DNA from: CAYNRE01 sp964399535
GTDB lineage: Bacteria; Planctomycetota; Planctomycetia; Pirellulales; CAYNRE01
DNA length: 64,000 bases
Reading direction: 5' to 3'
Assembly: GCA_964399535.1 (NCBI GenBank)
Contig: CAYNRE010000041.1
Coordinates: 1 to 64,000, forward strand
Shown: in pieces, positions 53,317 to 62,598 of the stretch
Layout: each line of letters opens with the position of its first letter
How positions within the stretch are numbered: position 1 is the stretch's first letter
The notes under the pieces: generated by a model
Databases searched by the model: none
The model's input: the letters and a program-made list of their open reading frames with translations, nothing else
What the model was told of the DNA's origin: nothing
Program-made: the position numbers and the translations under genes

Positions 53317-54393
53317 TCAGGCCGCGCGTGCGGCCGGGTCTTGATCCAACTGGGCGGCCACGGCCTGGTAGACCCGGGCCACGGTCAAATCGCGCATGCA
53401 GCGATGATGCCCCTGGGGGCAATCTCGCTGTTGGCATGGTCCGCAAGGCACGGCGTGCTGCAGGTGTACGGCCCGCTCGTAATAGGTTTCGCTCCAGGCA
53501 ATATGGGTAGGGCCGAAGAGCGTGATCACAGGCACGCCGAACGCGGCGGCGAAATGGCGCGGCCCGCTGTCGGTGGTGACCAACAGCCGCGCGCGCCGGA
53601 CACAGGCCTTGGTGAGTCCAATCGAGACCGGCTCGTCCGCCAGACTCCCCACGCGCGCATGGCCGGCGGCCTGGGCAATTTCGCGGGCCAACGCTCGCTC
53701 ACTGGGGCCGCACAGCACCACCACGGGCAAGCGCTGCTGGGTCGCGATGCGAAACGCCAGGGCTGAGAAATACTCGGCGGGCCATTGTTTAGCCGGTCCG
53801 AACGCTCCCCCGCAGTTGAGCAGCACCACCGGCTCGTGTGGACCGAGCCCCTGCCGCTGCCAGGCCCGGTCGGCGGCCAGTTCATCGGCCGGGCTGGTCG
53901 CCAATTCCAACCGGTGCGGCTCGTCCACGGGGCATCCCAACCGCGCGGCCAGGGCCTGGTAATCGTCGATCACCGGCGCGGGTACGAGGCGCCGCTGGTG
54001 GCGCTTGGCGTACAACCGGTCGCTCAGCAACAGGCTGCGGCCATGCCGAGCGAAACCGATTCGTCGGGCCGCCCCGCTTCGCCAGGCCATCCAGGCGGTA
54101 CGAAACGAGTGGGTCAGCAGCAGCGCGGTACGCGGCCGCTCGGCACGCAACCGGGCAATGACGGCCCCCATGCGCTCGGCGGGGTCGCTCGAGGCGGGGT
54201 GAAAGGCGATCGTCGCATCCAGCCAGGGCGTTCCCTCGAGAAGCTCGGCAATCACTGGGCGCAGCACGCCGACGACGCGCACCCCTGGGTCCAGATGCCG
54301 GCGAATGGCCCGCAACGCCGGCGTGGCCATCGTGGCGTCGCCGATCCAGTTCGGCAGAAAAACTGCCAATCGCTCGCCGGCATCCTTGCTCAT
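53317..54393 (-). CDS. waaF: ADP-heptose:LPS heptosyltransferase
   Basis: 358 residues from ATG 54393. A GT9 transferase: LAVFLPNWIGDATMATPALRAI, LLNCGGAFGPAKQWP, LLVTTDSGPRHFAAAFGVPVITLFGPTH are the family motifs. Adds L-glycero-D-manno-heptose to the inner core; the II (WaaF) type is favoured by the FGPAKQWP motif. A cysteine cluster at the C-terminus (CGPCQQRDCPQGHHRC) is common in the family. Lies between hldE and the kinase gene. Confidence 0.92.
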   Translation of the reverse strand: MSKDAGERLAVFLPNWIGDATMATPALRAIRRHLDPGVRVVGVLRPVIAELLEGTPWLDATIAFHPASSDPAERMGAVIARLRAERPRTALLLTHSFRTAWMAWRSGAARRIGFARHGRSLLLSDRLYAKRHQRRLVPAPVIDDYQALAARLGCPVDEPHRLELATSPADELAADRAWQRQGLGPHEPVVLLNCGGAFGPAKQWPAEYFSALAFRIATQQRLPVVVLCGPSERALAREIAQAAGHARVGSLADEPVSIGLTKACVRRARLLVTTDSGPRHFAAAFGVPVITLFGPTHIAWSETYYERAVHLQHAVPCGPCQQRDCPQGHHRCMRDLTVARVYQAVAAQLDQDPAARAA

Positions 54394-54502
54394 CAGGGGG
54401 TTGCACTCCGTTGGCCTGGCGCGGCCCCGGCGGCCGTTTCCGCGTTCTCGTTTCACGGGTCCGAGGACCTTTCCGGGCCTGGAGCAACCAGCCCCGAGTT
54501 TC

Positions 54503-56137
54503 CTAGCCTGCGCGGCGCAGCTTCAGTTCCTCGCTCGGCCCGCGGCGCGTTTGGTTCTCTTGGGCGCGCTGACCCATCGAGGCCAGAATTCGCGTGGTCG
54601 AGATCCCGTCGACGGCACCGGTCACTCGCACCTCGCCACCATAGGCGGCCACCAGCTCATGGCCCACGACCTCGTCCGGGCGATAGGTGCCGCCTTTGAC
54701 CAAAACATCGGGGCGAATCCGGCGAATCAGCTCGTGCGGCGTGTCTTCCGAAAACACCAGCACGTAGCTCACCGCCGACAGGGCGGCCAGCAAGCTGGCC
54801 CGCTCGCGCTCGCCGATCACCGGCCGCTCGGGCCCCTTCAGCCGCCTGACGCTGTCGTCGCTGTTGACCGCCACGATCAATACGTCGCCGAGCGCGGCCG
54901 CCTCTTCCAGGTAGCTCACGTGTCCCACGTGCAGCAGGTCGAAGCAGCCATTGGTCAGCACGACCCGCCGCCCGGCCTGGCGCAGTTGCTGGGCGACGTG
55001 GGCCATTTGATCGAGCGAGACCAGCTTCGACGACTTCGCATCGCGGCGAGCTTGCAGTTCGTCGAGAATCTCGTGCCGGGCAATCACCGCCACGCCCATC
55101 CGCTCCACTTCCAAGCCGGCCGCCACGTTGGCCAGTTGGCAGGCGATTGCCGGCGCGATTCCGGCGGCCCAGGCCAGCCCGATCATGGCCAGAACGATGT
55201 CGCCCGCGCCGGTAATGTCGTACACCGCCCGGCAGCGGGTGGGGAAAACTTCACCCTGGCCGTCGGGGGCCACCAGGGCCATGCCGTCGCGATCCAGCGT
55301 GACAATCGCCTGCTCAAGTTCGGCCAGCTCGCAAAGCCGCCGGCCGGCTCGCAGCGCCGAGGCCGTGTCGTCAATGGTCAGCTCTGTCGCTATTTCGGCT
55401 TCCAGCCGATTGGGGGTCATGGTGGTGGCGCCGCGGTAACGGGCAAAGTCGCCTCCGCGTATCGGGTCGACAATCACCGGCACACCGGCTCGTCGGGCCG
55501 AGTCGATGGCCCCCCGAAGCACCTCGGGGGTGCAAACTCCCTTGGCGTAGTCCGATACCAAGAGCACGTCGTGCCGCGGAATCTCGCGCGCGAGCCAGTG
55601 CTGCAAGCGATCCTGCAAATGCACCGGCAGCGGGTCGCGCACCTCATGGTCGACCCGGAGAATCTGATGCGGATGCCGGTTGGCGGCCCGGCCGATGAAG
55701 CGTTCCTTGACCGTGGTCGGCCGGGCGGGGTCGACCAGCAAACCCGCGGTGTCGATCTGCTGCCAGTTCAATTGGTCGATCAACTCCCGGCCGTCGCGGT
55801 CATCGCCCACCGCCCCCGCCAGGCTAACCCGGGCCTCCAGGCCGCGGAGCATCGCGGCCACGTTGGCGGCCCCGCCGGGCCGGGCCTCGCGGCGATCGGT
55901 GCGCAGCAGTATGACCGGCGCTTCCTGGCTAACGCGCTCGGCGTTGCCCCAGGTGTAACGATCCAGAATCAAATCGCCCAGTACCAACACGCGTGGATGT
56001 CCCAGCGTTTGCAGGGCGGCCAACAGGGTTTCGGCGTTCGGCTCTGAAGTTGCCAAGCACAAACCTTTCCCAATCGCGGCGTTCAGCGTCGGCGGTATCG
56101 GGCGGGCCAGTTCCCAGACGGCCGGCTCGCTTTGCAA
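54503..56137 (-). CDS. hldE: bifunctional heptose-7-P kinase / heptose-1-P adenylyltransferase
   Basis: 544 residues from ATG 56137; a TTG at 56059 with GGGAAAGG before it is a strong alternative start, giving 518 residues. Kinase domain ~35-345 (VLVLGDLILDRY, RPGGAANVA, ITGAGDIVLAMIGLA with the catalytic Asp); adenylyltransferase ~375-525 (LTNGCFDLLHVGHVSYL, HxGH). Together these give ADP-heptose for the LPS core. First gene of the minus-strand cluster, divergent from the 56498 gene. Confidence 0.94.
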   Translation of the reverse strand: MQSEPAVWELARPIPPTLNAAIGKGLCLATSEPNAETLLAALQTLGHPRVLVLGDLILDRYTWGNAERVSQEAPVILLRTDRREARPGGAANVAAMLRGLEARVSLAGAVGDDRDGRELIDQLNWQQIDTAGLLVDPARPTTVKERFIGRAANRHPHQILRVDHEVRDPLPVHLQDRLQHWLAREIPRHDVLLVSDYAKGVCTPEVLRGAIDSARRAGVPVIVDPIRGGDFARYRGATTMTPNRLEAEIATELTIDDTASALRAGRRLCELAELEQAIVTLDRDGMALVAPDGQGEVFPTRCRAVYDITGAGDIVLAMIGLAWAAGIAPAIACQLANVAAGLEVERMGVAVIARHEILDELQARRDAKSSKLVSLDQMAHVAQQLRQAGRRVVLTNGCFDLLHVGHVSYLEEAAALGDVLIVAVNSDDSVRRLKGPERPVIGERERASLLAALSAVSYVLVFSEDTPHELIRRIRPDVLVKGGTYRPDEVVGHELVAAYGGEVRVTGAVDGISTTRILASMGQRAQENQTRRGPSEELKLRRAG

Positions 56138-56497
56138 CAGACCGACAACACCGGTCGCCCTCCGCGCAAGGCGTGGGCGCCGGCCTCGGTGCGGGAAGAT
56201 AGGAGCCTTGCCGGCTGGGGGTCAACCGCAGTCGGTTGCCGACCGCGGGCCCTGGGGGCCAAACGCCGCGGCAGCCTCTCCGACGGCGCAAATCGGGCCT
56301 TGTCCCGCGCTCGGCTCTTTCGGGGAGACGCGAGCAAGCAGCTGAAACATTGCCCCGAAAGCCGCTTTCTAGGGCTGCTTGCAGTGCTACCAGTTCCCCC
56401 TGGCCGCGCTTGCCCCGCGGCGGCTAACATGCCGGCTGCCCGGTTTTCCCAGCCCCCCCCTGCCCTGCACCCTCGCAACCACCCAGGCCGTTCGCCC
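56138..56497. other. divergent intergenic region, hldE and DHS-like gene
   Basis: 360 bases with promoters expected in both directions. I see no convincing -35/-10 pair. Confidence 0.4.
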
Positions 56498-57478
56498 GTG
56501 AGCCGATACCCGCTGTTCGACCGCAACGAGCTGGAGCTGGGGCCGCTGGCCGAGCGGGGCCACGACCTGACGGCGGCCGCCTGCCGGCAACTGGCCGATC
56601 CGTTCGAGCCCTACCGGCACGACGAATTCGACGAGCTGTGCGACCAGTTGGCTGCCGCGAGGCGGGCCGGCCGACCGGTGCTGGTCATGATCGGCGGCCA
56701 CCCGATCAAGCTGGGCCTGAACCGGTATCTGATCGACCTGATGGAGCGGGGGCTGGTTACGCATCTGGCCACGAACGGAGCGGGCATCATCCACGATTTC
56801 GAACTGGCCCTGGGGGGCGGCACCAGCGAAGACGTACCCAAATGGATTCGCGTCGGCCGCTTCGGGCTGTGGCGCGAGACCAGCCAGCTCAACGACATCA
56901 TTGTCGAGGCGGCCCGGCGCGGCGAGGGCCTTGGCGAAGCCGTGGGCCGGGTAATCGAAGAAGGCCGCCTTCCGCATCGCGAGCTGAGTTTGGCCGCCGC
57001 CGGCTGGCGCTGCGGGGTGCCGGTGACCTGTCACGTGAGCGTGGGCAGCGACATCATTCACTCCCATCCGAACTGCGACGGCGCGGCCCTGGGCGCGGCC
57101 AGCTATACCGACTTTCTCATCTACTGCCAAACGGTGCGGCAGCTCGAAGGGGGCGCGTTCCTGAACATCGGCTCCGCCGTTACCGGGCCCGAGGTCTATC
57201 TCAAGGCCCTTTCCATGGCCCGCAACGTGGCCCGGCGGCGGGGCGAAGCGGTCTGCCACTTCACCACGGCGGTGTTCGATCTGGTCGAACTGCCCCCCGG
57301 TTTCCGCGCCGGCCCCCCCGGAAAAAACCACCCCCAGTACTACTACCGCCCCTGGAAAACCATTCTGGTACGGACCGTCGCCGACGGGGGCAGAAGCTAT
57401 TATTTCAGCGGGGATCATCAGCAAACGATCCCCACGCTCTGGCACCAGTGGTCGGCCCGCTTACCTTCGGCGCGTTAG
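56498..57478 (+). CDS. deoxyhypusine-synthase-like protein, unknown role
   Basis: 326 residues from GTG 56498; earlier in-frame sequence is not protein-like. Motifs VLVMIGGHPIKLGLNRYLIDL, HLATNGAGIIHDFELALGGGTSEDV, HVSVGSDIIHSHPNCDGAALG and GGAFLNIGSAVTGPEVYLKAL match a bacterial family I recall as related to deoxyhypusine synthase (NAD-binding fold). Bacteria lack eIF5A, so the substrate is unknown; polyamine transfer is one idea. Its place beside the heptose cluster suggests an envelope role. Assignment from memory. Confidence 0.7.
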   Translation: MSRYPLFDRNELELGPLAERGHDLTAAACRQLADPFEPYRHDEFDELCDQLAAARRAGRPVLVMIGGHPIKLGLNRYLIDLMERGLVTHLATNGAGIIHDFELALGGGTSEDVPKWIRVGRFGLWRETSQLNDIIVEAARRGEGLGEAVGRVIEEGRLPHRELSLAAAGWRCGVPVTCHVSVGSDIIHSHPNCDGAALGAASYTDFLIYCQTVRQLEGGAFLNIGSAVTGPEVYLKALSMARNVARRRGEAVCHFTTAVFDLVELPPGFRAGPPGKNHPQYYYRPWKTILVRTVADGGRSYYFSGDHQQTIPTLWHQWSARLPSAR

Positions 57479-57613
57479 CGCTCGGCGGCCGGCGGCGCTG
57501 GCCGGTTTCTCGCTTGGCCAGGCAGCGGAACTTGGGCCCCCGGCCGGCCGGTGTTCCAATACACCATGAGCGGCCCGCGGGGGGGCCAGCCACCACCTGG
57601 GGTATTCGCACCG

Positions 57614-59275
57614 ATGACTCCCCGCCAGCAAACCTACCTCTCGCCCGACCTGGTGCCCCGGCTGGCGGCCGTCGATATTGGCACCAATAGCTTGCGCCTG
57701 ATCATCGCCGAGGGGCTGCGCGGCGGAAACTATCGGGTACTCGACGACGAGAAGGCCACGACCCGGCTGGGGCGCAACTTGGACGCCACGGGCGTACTCG
57801 ATCCCCCGGCGGTCGAGGCCTCGCTGCTGGCCCTGCGTCGCATGAAGCAAATAGCCGATGGCTACCAGGTACAGAGCCTGAAGGCCATTGCCACCTGTGC
57901 CGTGCGCGAGGCCCAAGATGGTCCGCAGTTCTGCCGCCGGGTGGCCGACGAAGTGGGAATTCCCATCGAAGTGGTCGATGCCCGCCAAGAAGGGCGGCTC
58001 GCCTTTCTCTCGGTGGCCCGCGCCTTCGACCTGACCGATAAGCGCGTGATCGTTGCCGATATCGGCGGGGGCAGCACCGAAATCGTGCTGGCCTCGGGCT
58101 CGATCGTCGAAGAGATTTACACCACCCCCCTGGGCGCCGTGCGCCTGGCGGAGCAGTTCCTCACCGCGCAGAGCCTGTCGAGCGACGACTTCGGGCGGCT
58201 GCTGCTGGGCACCGAGCGCATGCTCCGCCGGCACACTCCGCCCAAGCCGCTCTTCGTTCCCCACCTGCTCATCGGCTCGGGGGGCACCTTCACCACCCTG
58301 GCCGCCATGGTCATGGCTGCCCGGGGGCAATCGGCCCCGGTCCGGGGGTTCCAGGTTTCCCGGGCCGAGGTGCGCCACTTGCTCGACCGGTTGCGAAAAA
58401 TGTCGCCCAAGGCCCGCCGTGGGGTCTCGGGACTCAGCCCCGAACGGGCCGATATTATCGTCGCCGGCCTGGCGATCATCGACTGTCTGATGCAGCGGTT
58501 CGAAGTCAATTCGCTTCAGGTGCACGACGGCGGCGTGCGCGACGGTCTGCTGCTGTCGATGGTGCAAGAGTCGGGGGGAGTCGCCGCGCCCGTCCCCGCC
58601 GATCGTGAAGCGGGGGTCGAGCAGTTCGCCGTCCGCTGCGGAGTCGACCTGGTCCACTGCCGGCACGTGGCCCACCTGGCCGCTCGGCTATTCGACCAGC
58701 TCGCGCCGCGGTACGACATGCCCCCGGCCGACCGCGCCCTCGTGCGCGCGGCGGCACTCCTCCAGGATGTGGGCTACCTGATCGACTACGAACAGCACCA
58801 CAAACACAGCTATCACCTGATTCTCAACAGCCACCTGGCCGATTTCACGCCGAGCGAGCTGGAAATCGTGGCCCAGGTGGCCCGCTACCATCGCGGCAGC
58901 CGGCCGAAGAAGAAACACCCCCAGTTCGCCGCGCTCGGCAAGGACGATCGCCGCCGGGTGCGCCGGCTGGCGGCCATCGTTCGCCTGGCCGGCGGGTTCG
59001 ATCGCAGCCACTCTCAGATGGTGAGCGACGTGCAGGTATGCGAGCACTCAGACCGGCTCGAGTTCTGGCCGGTGAGCGCCGCCCTGCCCGAGGTCGACCT
59101 GTGGGGAGCCCGCCGGAGGGCCGAAATCCTCCAGCGCGAGCTGAAGACCCCGATCACCATCCAGTGGCAGCCGCCCGAGCCGGCCGCCAAGGCCGATGGG
59201 CAACTCGCCGCCGACCAAGAGCAGGCCGACGAATCGGTCGCCCCCGCTTCCCTGGCCGGCCCGCGGGCCGGCTAA
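57614..59275 (+). CDS. Ppx/GppA phosphatase with HD domain
   Basis: 553 residues from ATG 57614. The actin-like fold: AAVDIGTNSLRLIIAE (phosphate 1), ATCAVREAQDG, VIVADIGGGSTEIVLASG (phosphate 2), and LIGSGGTFTTLAAM. From ~330 an HD-type helical domain (VHCRHVAHLAARLF, AALLQDVGYLIDYEQHHKHS). It degrades polyphosphate or pppGpp; the HD-bearing length fits exopolyphosphatase. The last ~25 residues are low-complexity. Stands alone. Confidence 0.92.
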   Translation: MTPRQQTYLSPDLVPRLAAVDIGTNSLRLIIAEGLRGGNYRVLDDEKATTRLGRNLDATGVLDPPAVEASLLALRRMKQIADGYQVQSLKAIATCAVREAQDGPQFCRRVADEVGIPIEVVDARQEGRLAFLSVARAFDLTDKRVIVADIGGGSTEIVLASGSIVEEIYTTPLGAVRLAEQFLTAQSLSSDDFGRLLLGTERMLRRHTPPKPLFVPHLLIGSGGTFTTLAAMVMAARGQSAPVRGFQVSRAEVRHLLDRLRKMSPKARRGVSGLSPERADIIVAGLAIIDCLMQRFEVNSLQVHDGGVRDGLLLSMVQESGGVAAPVPADREAGVEQFAVRCGVDLVHCRHVAHLAARLFDQLAPRYDMPPADRALVRAAALLQDVGYLIDYEQHHKHSYHLILNSHLADFTPSELEIVAQVARYHRGSRPKKKHPQFAALGKDDRRRVRRLAAIVRLAGGFDRSHSQMVSDVQVCEHSDRLEFWPVSAALPEVDLWGARRRAEILQRELKTPITIQWQPPEPAAKADGQLAADQEQADESVAPASLAGPRAG

Positions 59276-59310
59276 CCGTTCTGCCGCCTCGTGCGGACTT
59301 CAACGGGCCT

Positions 59311-60678
59311 CTACTGCCCCACGAACTGGATCTCGCACTCCGGTAGCGCCGCCTGCAAACGCTGGACACCCGCCGTGGTAAGCCCCGTGGAACGCAGGTT
59401 GAGCAGCTTCAGGCTCTTGATCTTGGCCAGCGAGTCGACGGCGGCATCGGTCACCTGGCAGAGCTTCAGGTCCAGGCTCTCCAGTGCCGGTAGCGCGGTG
59501 AGCCGGGCCAGGCCGGCATCGCTAATCGCGGTGTCTTCCAGCGACAACTCGCGCAGCTTGGCGCAGGTGGCCAGCTTTTCCAGCCCGGCATCGGTCACCT
59601 GAGTGTGCCAAAGGTTCAGCGAGCCAAGCTCGGGCAGTTGCGCCAGGATGGCCACCCCCGCGTCGCCGACCTGGGTTTCGCTCAGGTCAACCTCGCGCAG
59701 CTTGACGAGTCCGGAAAGGTGCTGAATGCCTTCATCGCCCAGCGGTGTATCGCGAAGCGAAAGCCGGGCCAGCTTGGTCATCCCCGTCAGGTTGGTCAGC
59801 CCGGCATCGGTAACATAGGTGCGAAACAGGTGCAACTCCGTCAGATTGGTCAGTCCCTTGAGCGATTCCATGCCCGTGTCGCTGATGCCGGCGTCTTCCA
59901 GAATCAGCGAGGTGAGCCCCGTGAGCTGCCCCACCGATTCCAGGCCCACGTCGGTTACGTTGGGGCTGCGAATCTTCAGGGCCCGCAGGGTCTCGAGCCC
60001 GACCAGGTGCACCAGCCCGGCGTCGGAAACGGAGAAGCACCCGCGCAGATCGAGCACCTTCAGCTTGGTGCCGGTGGTCAGGTAGGCCAGGCCATCGTCG
60101 CTGACGTTGTTATAGGGCAGCAGCAGTTGATTCAGCTTGGCGAACTGCGGAACCACGGCCAGCGCCTCGCCGGTAATATTTGCCCGGCGTACGAACAGCA
60201 CCTCCAGATTCTTGAGCCCCGTGAGCTGCGCAAAACCCTGGTCGGTAACGGCAGTGTTTTCCAGGGCCAACTCTTTCAGCCCGCTGAGGGCCACGAGCCG
60301 GGGCACCAGCTCGTCGGTCACCTCGGGCCCGCGGATCGCCACGCGCATCAGTCGCGGTAAGCTGCCCAGGACGTCGATCGCTTCGTCGGGGGGAAGGCGA
60401 TCGCCGAAATCGACCCGCTCGATATTCCCCGCGGCGCTTCGCACCAGCGTGGCGCCGGCCGCTTCCAGGGCCGCCACGGCGGCGGGGTCGTCGGCCGGGG
60501 CTGCCGAGGGCAGGGCTGCGGAGGACGGTGCCGGCGTGGCTTCGCTGGGCGATGTGCCCGTGGGGGCCGGCTCGCTCTCCGTCGCCGGCCGATTGCTGCA
60601 CCCCCCAAGAACGGCCAGGCCCAACAGCACGAGGCAAGTTGCCCGTTCCAGCGGCCGCAAGGCTTCGCACCCAAACAT
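59311..60678 (-). CDS. leucine-rich-repeat lipoprotein
   Basis: 455 residues from ATG 60678, with GGAAGGA nine bases upstream. Signal ends at a lipobox (CLVLLGLAVLGGC). After a Pro/Ser/Ala linker (~30-75) there are about 13 LRRs of ~24 residues, with repeats of the type L-x-x-L-x-L-x-x-T-x-V-x-D-x-G (LKELALENTAVTDQG, LTSLILEDAGISDTG). This bacterial LRR type (SDS22- or cysteine-containing-like) is frequent in planctomycetes. Outer-membrane anchored; partner unknown. Confidence 0.92.
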   Translation of the reverse strand: MFGCEALRPLERATCLVLLGLAVLGGCSNRPATESEPAPTGTSPSEATPAPSSAALPSAAPADDPAAVAALEAAGATLVRSAAGNIERVDFGDRLPPDEAIDVLGSLPRLMRVAIRGPEVTDELVPRLVALSGLKELALENTAVTDQGFAQLTGLKNLEVLFVRRANITGEALAVVPQFAKLNQLLLPYNNVSDDGLAYLTTGTKLKVLDLRGCFSVSDAGLVHLVGLETLRALKIRSPNVTDVGLESVGQLTGLTSLILEDAGISDTGMESLKGLTNLTELHLFRTYVTDAGLTNLTGMTKLARLSLRDTPLGDEGIQHLSGLVKLREVDLSETQVGDAGVAILAQLPELGSLNLWHTQVTDAGLEKLATCAKLRELSLEDTAISDAGLARLTALPALESLDLKLCQVTDAAVDSLAKIKSLKLLNLRSTGLTTAGVQRLQAALPECEIQFVGQ

Positions 60679-61120
60679 CAATTCCATTCCTTCCGCGTCG
60701 AGAACGATCCGGGGGGGTAAGGTCGCGACCATACTGGTCCGCGCTTCCGCGGCCCAGCCTCCGGGGGAATCCAGAGCCCCAAGGACCTCGGGGCCCCCAA
60801 AGACCCTGGTGGGGCAAACCAGGCCAAGCTGCTTACGGTAAAAAACCTGGTCGCGGATTGCAAACCGCCCCGATTCGCGATCGACCCCGATTTTCGATCG
60901 TGTGGTCGGGGTCGGGGCCGGAATTTGCGGATCGCTGCCCGTGCGGGTATTTTAGGGGCGCCCCTGGGGGGGCTCCGCGTTGCTGGCGGCCTGCGCCGCG
61001 ATCGACGGATTGCTCACCAACTTCGCCCGGCCAGCTCGGGCAGCACCCGAGCCGAGCAGCGGAATGCTCGCACGCGGCGGGCTGGTTTCATTCAACCGTA
61101 CTCTTGGGAGTGCCTCGCGT
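60679..61120. other. divergent intergenic region, LRR lipoprotein and oxidoreductase
   Basis: 442 bases. No supported gene; promoters for both divergent genes are expected, none recognised with confidence. Confidence 0.4.
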
Positions 61121-62422
61121 ATGCCACGTCACACCTCACGTCGCCAGTTTCTGCAAAATTCGGCCCTGACCGGGGTCGGTGTCTGGGTGGCCGGCAGCAG
61201 TTTGAAAGCTGCCGATACCTCGCCGAATGAGCGAATTCGTTTCGCTTGCGTGGGCGTGGGGGGCAAGGGTTCGAGCGATTCCAGCGATGCCGGCAAGCAT
61301 GGCGACGTGGTCGCCATTTGCGATATCGACGAACAGCGCCTCGAGGCCGCCGCCAAGCGGTTTCCCCATGCCAAGAAGTTTGTCGACTTCCGCAAGATGT
61401 TCGAGGAAATGCGCGACTCGATCGACGCCGTCACCGTAAGCACCGCCGACCACACCCACGCCGCGGCTGCCGTCATGGCCATGCGCCTGGGCAAGCACTG
61501 CTTCTGCCAGAAGCCGCTGACCCACTCGATCTTCGAAGCCCGCACCATGGGTCAGGTCGCCCGCGAAATGAAGGTAGTGACCCAGATGGGCAACCAGGGC
61601 ACCTCGGAATCGGGAGTGCGCAAGGCGGCCAAGATCATTCAGGCCGGCGCGCTCGGCTCGGTGAAGGAAGTTCACGTTTGGACCAACCGCCCGATTTGGC
61701 CCCAGGGGGGCGATCGTCCGGAGCCGGCCGAGTGCCCCAAGCACGTGCACTTCGATCTCTGGCTCGGCCCCGCCAAAGAGCGACCCTACGCCAAGGGGTA
61801 CCACCCGTTTGCCTGGCGCGGCTGGTGGGATTTCGGCACCGGGGCCCTGGGAGACATGGCCTGTCACACGGCCAACATGCCCTTTATGGCCCTAGGCCTG
61901 CGCGACCCGGTCGCCGTCCAGGCCGAGACCTCGGGCCACAACCAGGAAACCTACCCCAAGTGGTCGAAAATTAAGTTCGAGTTCCCCGCCACGGAAGCGC
62001 GCGGGCCGGTGATCATGCACTGGTACGACGGCGGTAAGCTGCCCGAGCCCGAACTGCTCGACGGCAAGACCCCCTCGGAAAGCGGCTGCCTGATCGTCGG
62101 CGAAAAGGGCAAGCTCTTCTCCCCCAACGACTACGGCGCCGAGTTCGAGCTACTGGGCGGCATCACCGCTCCGGAAGTGGAGTTCACGGCCTCGCCCGGC
62201 CACTTCGTCGAATTCGCCGAGGGAATCAAGGGGGGCCCCATGCCCGTCTCGAACTTCCCCGACTACTCCGGCCCGCTGACCGAGACCATTCTGCTCGGCA
62301 ACCTGGCCGTGTGGGCCGACGGGAAACGGATCGAGTGGGACGCCGCTTCGATGACCGCCACCAACGCCCCCGAGGTGGCCCACATCATCAAGCCCGAGTA
62401 CCGCGCCGGCTGGACACTGTAG
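61121..62422 (+). CDS. Tat-exported Gfo/Idh/MocA oxidoreductase
   Basis: 433 residues from ATG 61121. The N-terminus TSRRQFLQNSALTG is a twin-arginine signal, so export by the Tat system (tatC at 23.8 kb) is expected. Rossmann domain: RIRFACVGVGGKGSSDSSD, AICDIDEQRL, and AVTVSTADHTHAAAAVMAMRLGKHCFCQKPL with the catalytic Lys. The C-terminal domain has GALGDMACHTANMPFMALGL. The branch typical of planctomycetes; probably a sugar dehydrogenase or hydrolase. A terminator follows. Confidence 0.93.
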   Translation: MPRHTSRRQFLQNSALTGVGVWVAGSSLKAADTSPNERIRFACVGVGGKGSSDSSDAGKHGDVVAICDIDEQRLEAAAKRFPHAKKFVDFRKMFEEMRDSIDAVTVSTADHTHAAAAVMAMRLGKHCFCQKPLTHSIFEARTMGQVAREMKVVTQMGNQGTSESGVRKAAKIIQAGALGSVKEVHVWTNRPIWPQGGDRPEPAECPKHVHFDLWLGPAKERPYAKGYHPFAWRGWWDFGTGALGDMACHTANMPFMALGLRDPVAVQAETSGHNQETYPKWSKIKFEFPATEARGPVIMHWYDGGKLPEPELLDGKTPSESGCLIVGEKGKLFSPNDYGAEFELLGGITAPEVEFTASPGHFVEFAEGIKGGPMPVSNFPDYSGPLTETILLGNLAVWADGKRIEWDAASMTATNAPEVAHIIKPEYRAGWTL

Positions 62423-62459
62423 ATCAGCGACGCGGGATTTGCCGCGGAAAGTAACGAGC

Positions 62460-62502
62460 GTGGCCGGGCGGTTTTCTCAGAAGCCGCTCGGCCACTTTTT
62501 TT
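62460..62502 (+). terminator. intrinsic terminator
   Basis: Arms GTGGCCG-N-GCGG (62460-62471) and CCGC-N-CGGCCAC, loop of ~11 bases, then seven T residues (62496-62502). Confidence 0.88.
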
Positions 62503-62598
62503 GGTGGCTGCGCGGTTTCGCCACGCACCGCGCGAGCGGCTACACGGCGGCGCCACGCGGTCTCACTGCCGCTTTGCAGACGCCGGAGTCTGGTCGAC

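Noticed and set aside
54305..56047. Plus-strand frame of ~580 codons opposite hldE
   Set aside because: Opposite strand holds a textbook HldE; this translation is Gln/Arg/His-rich shadow.
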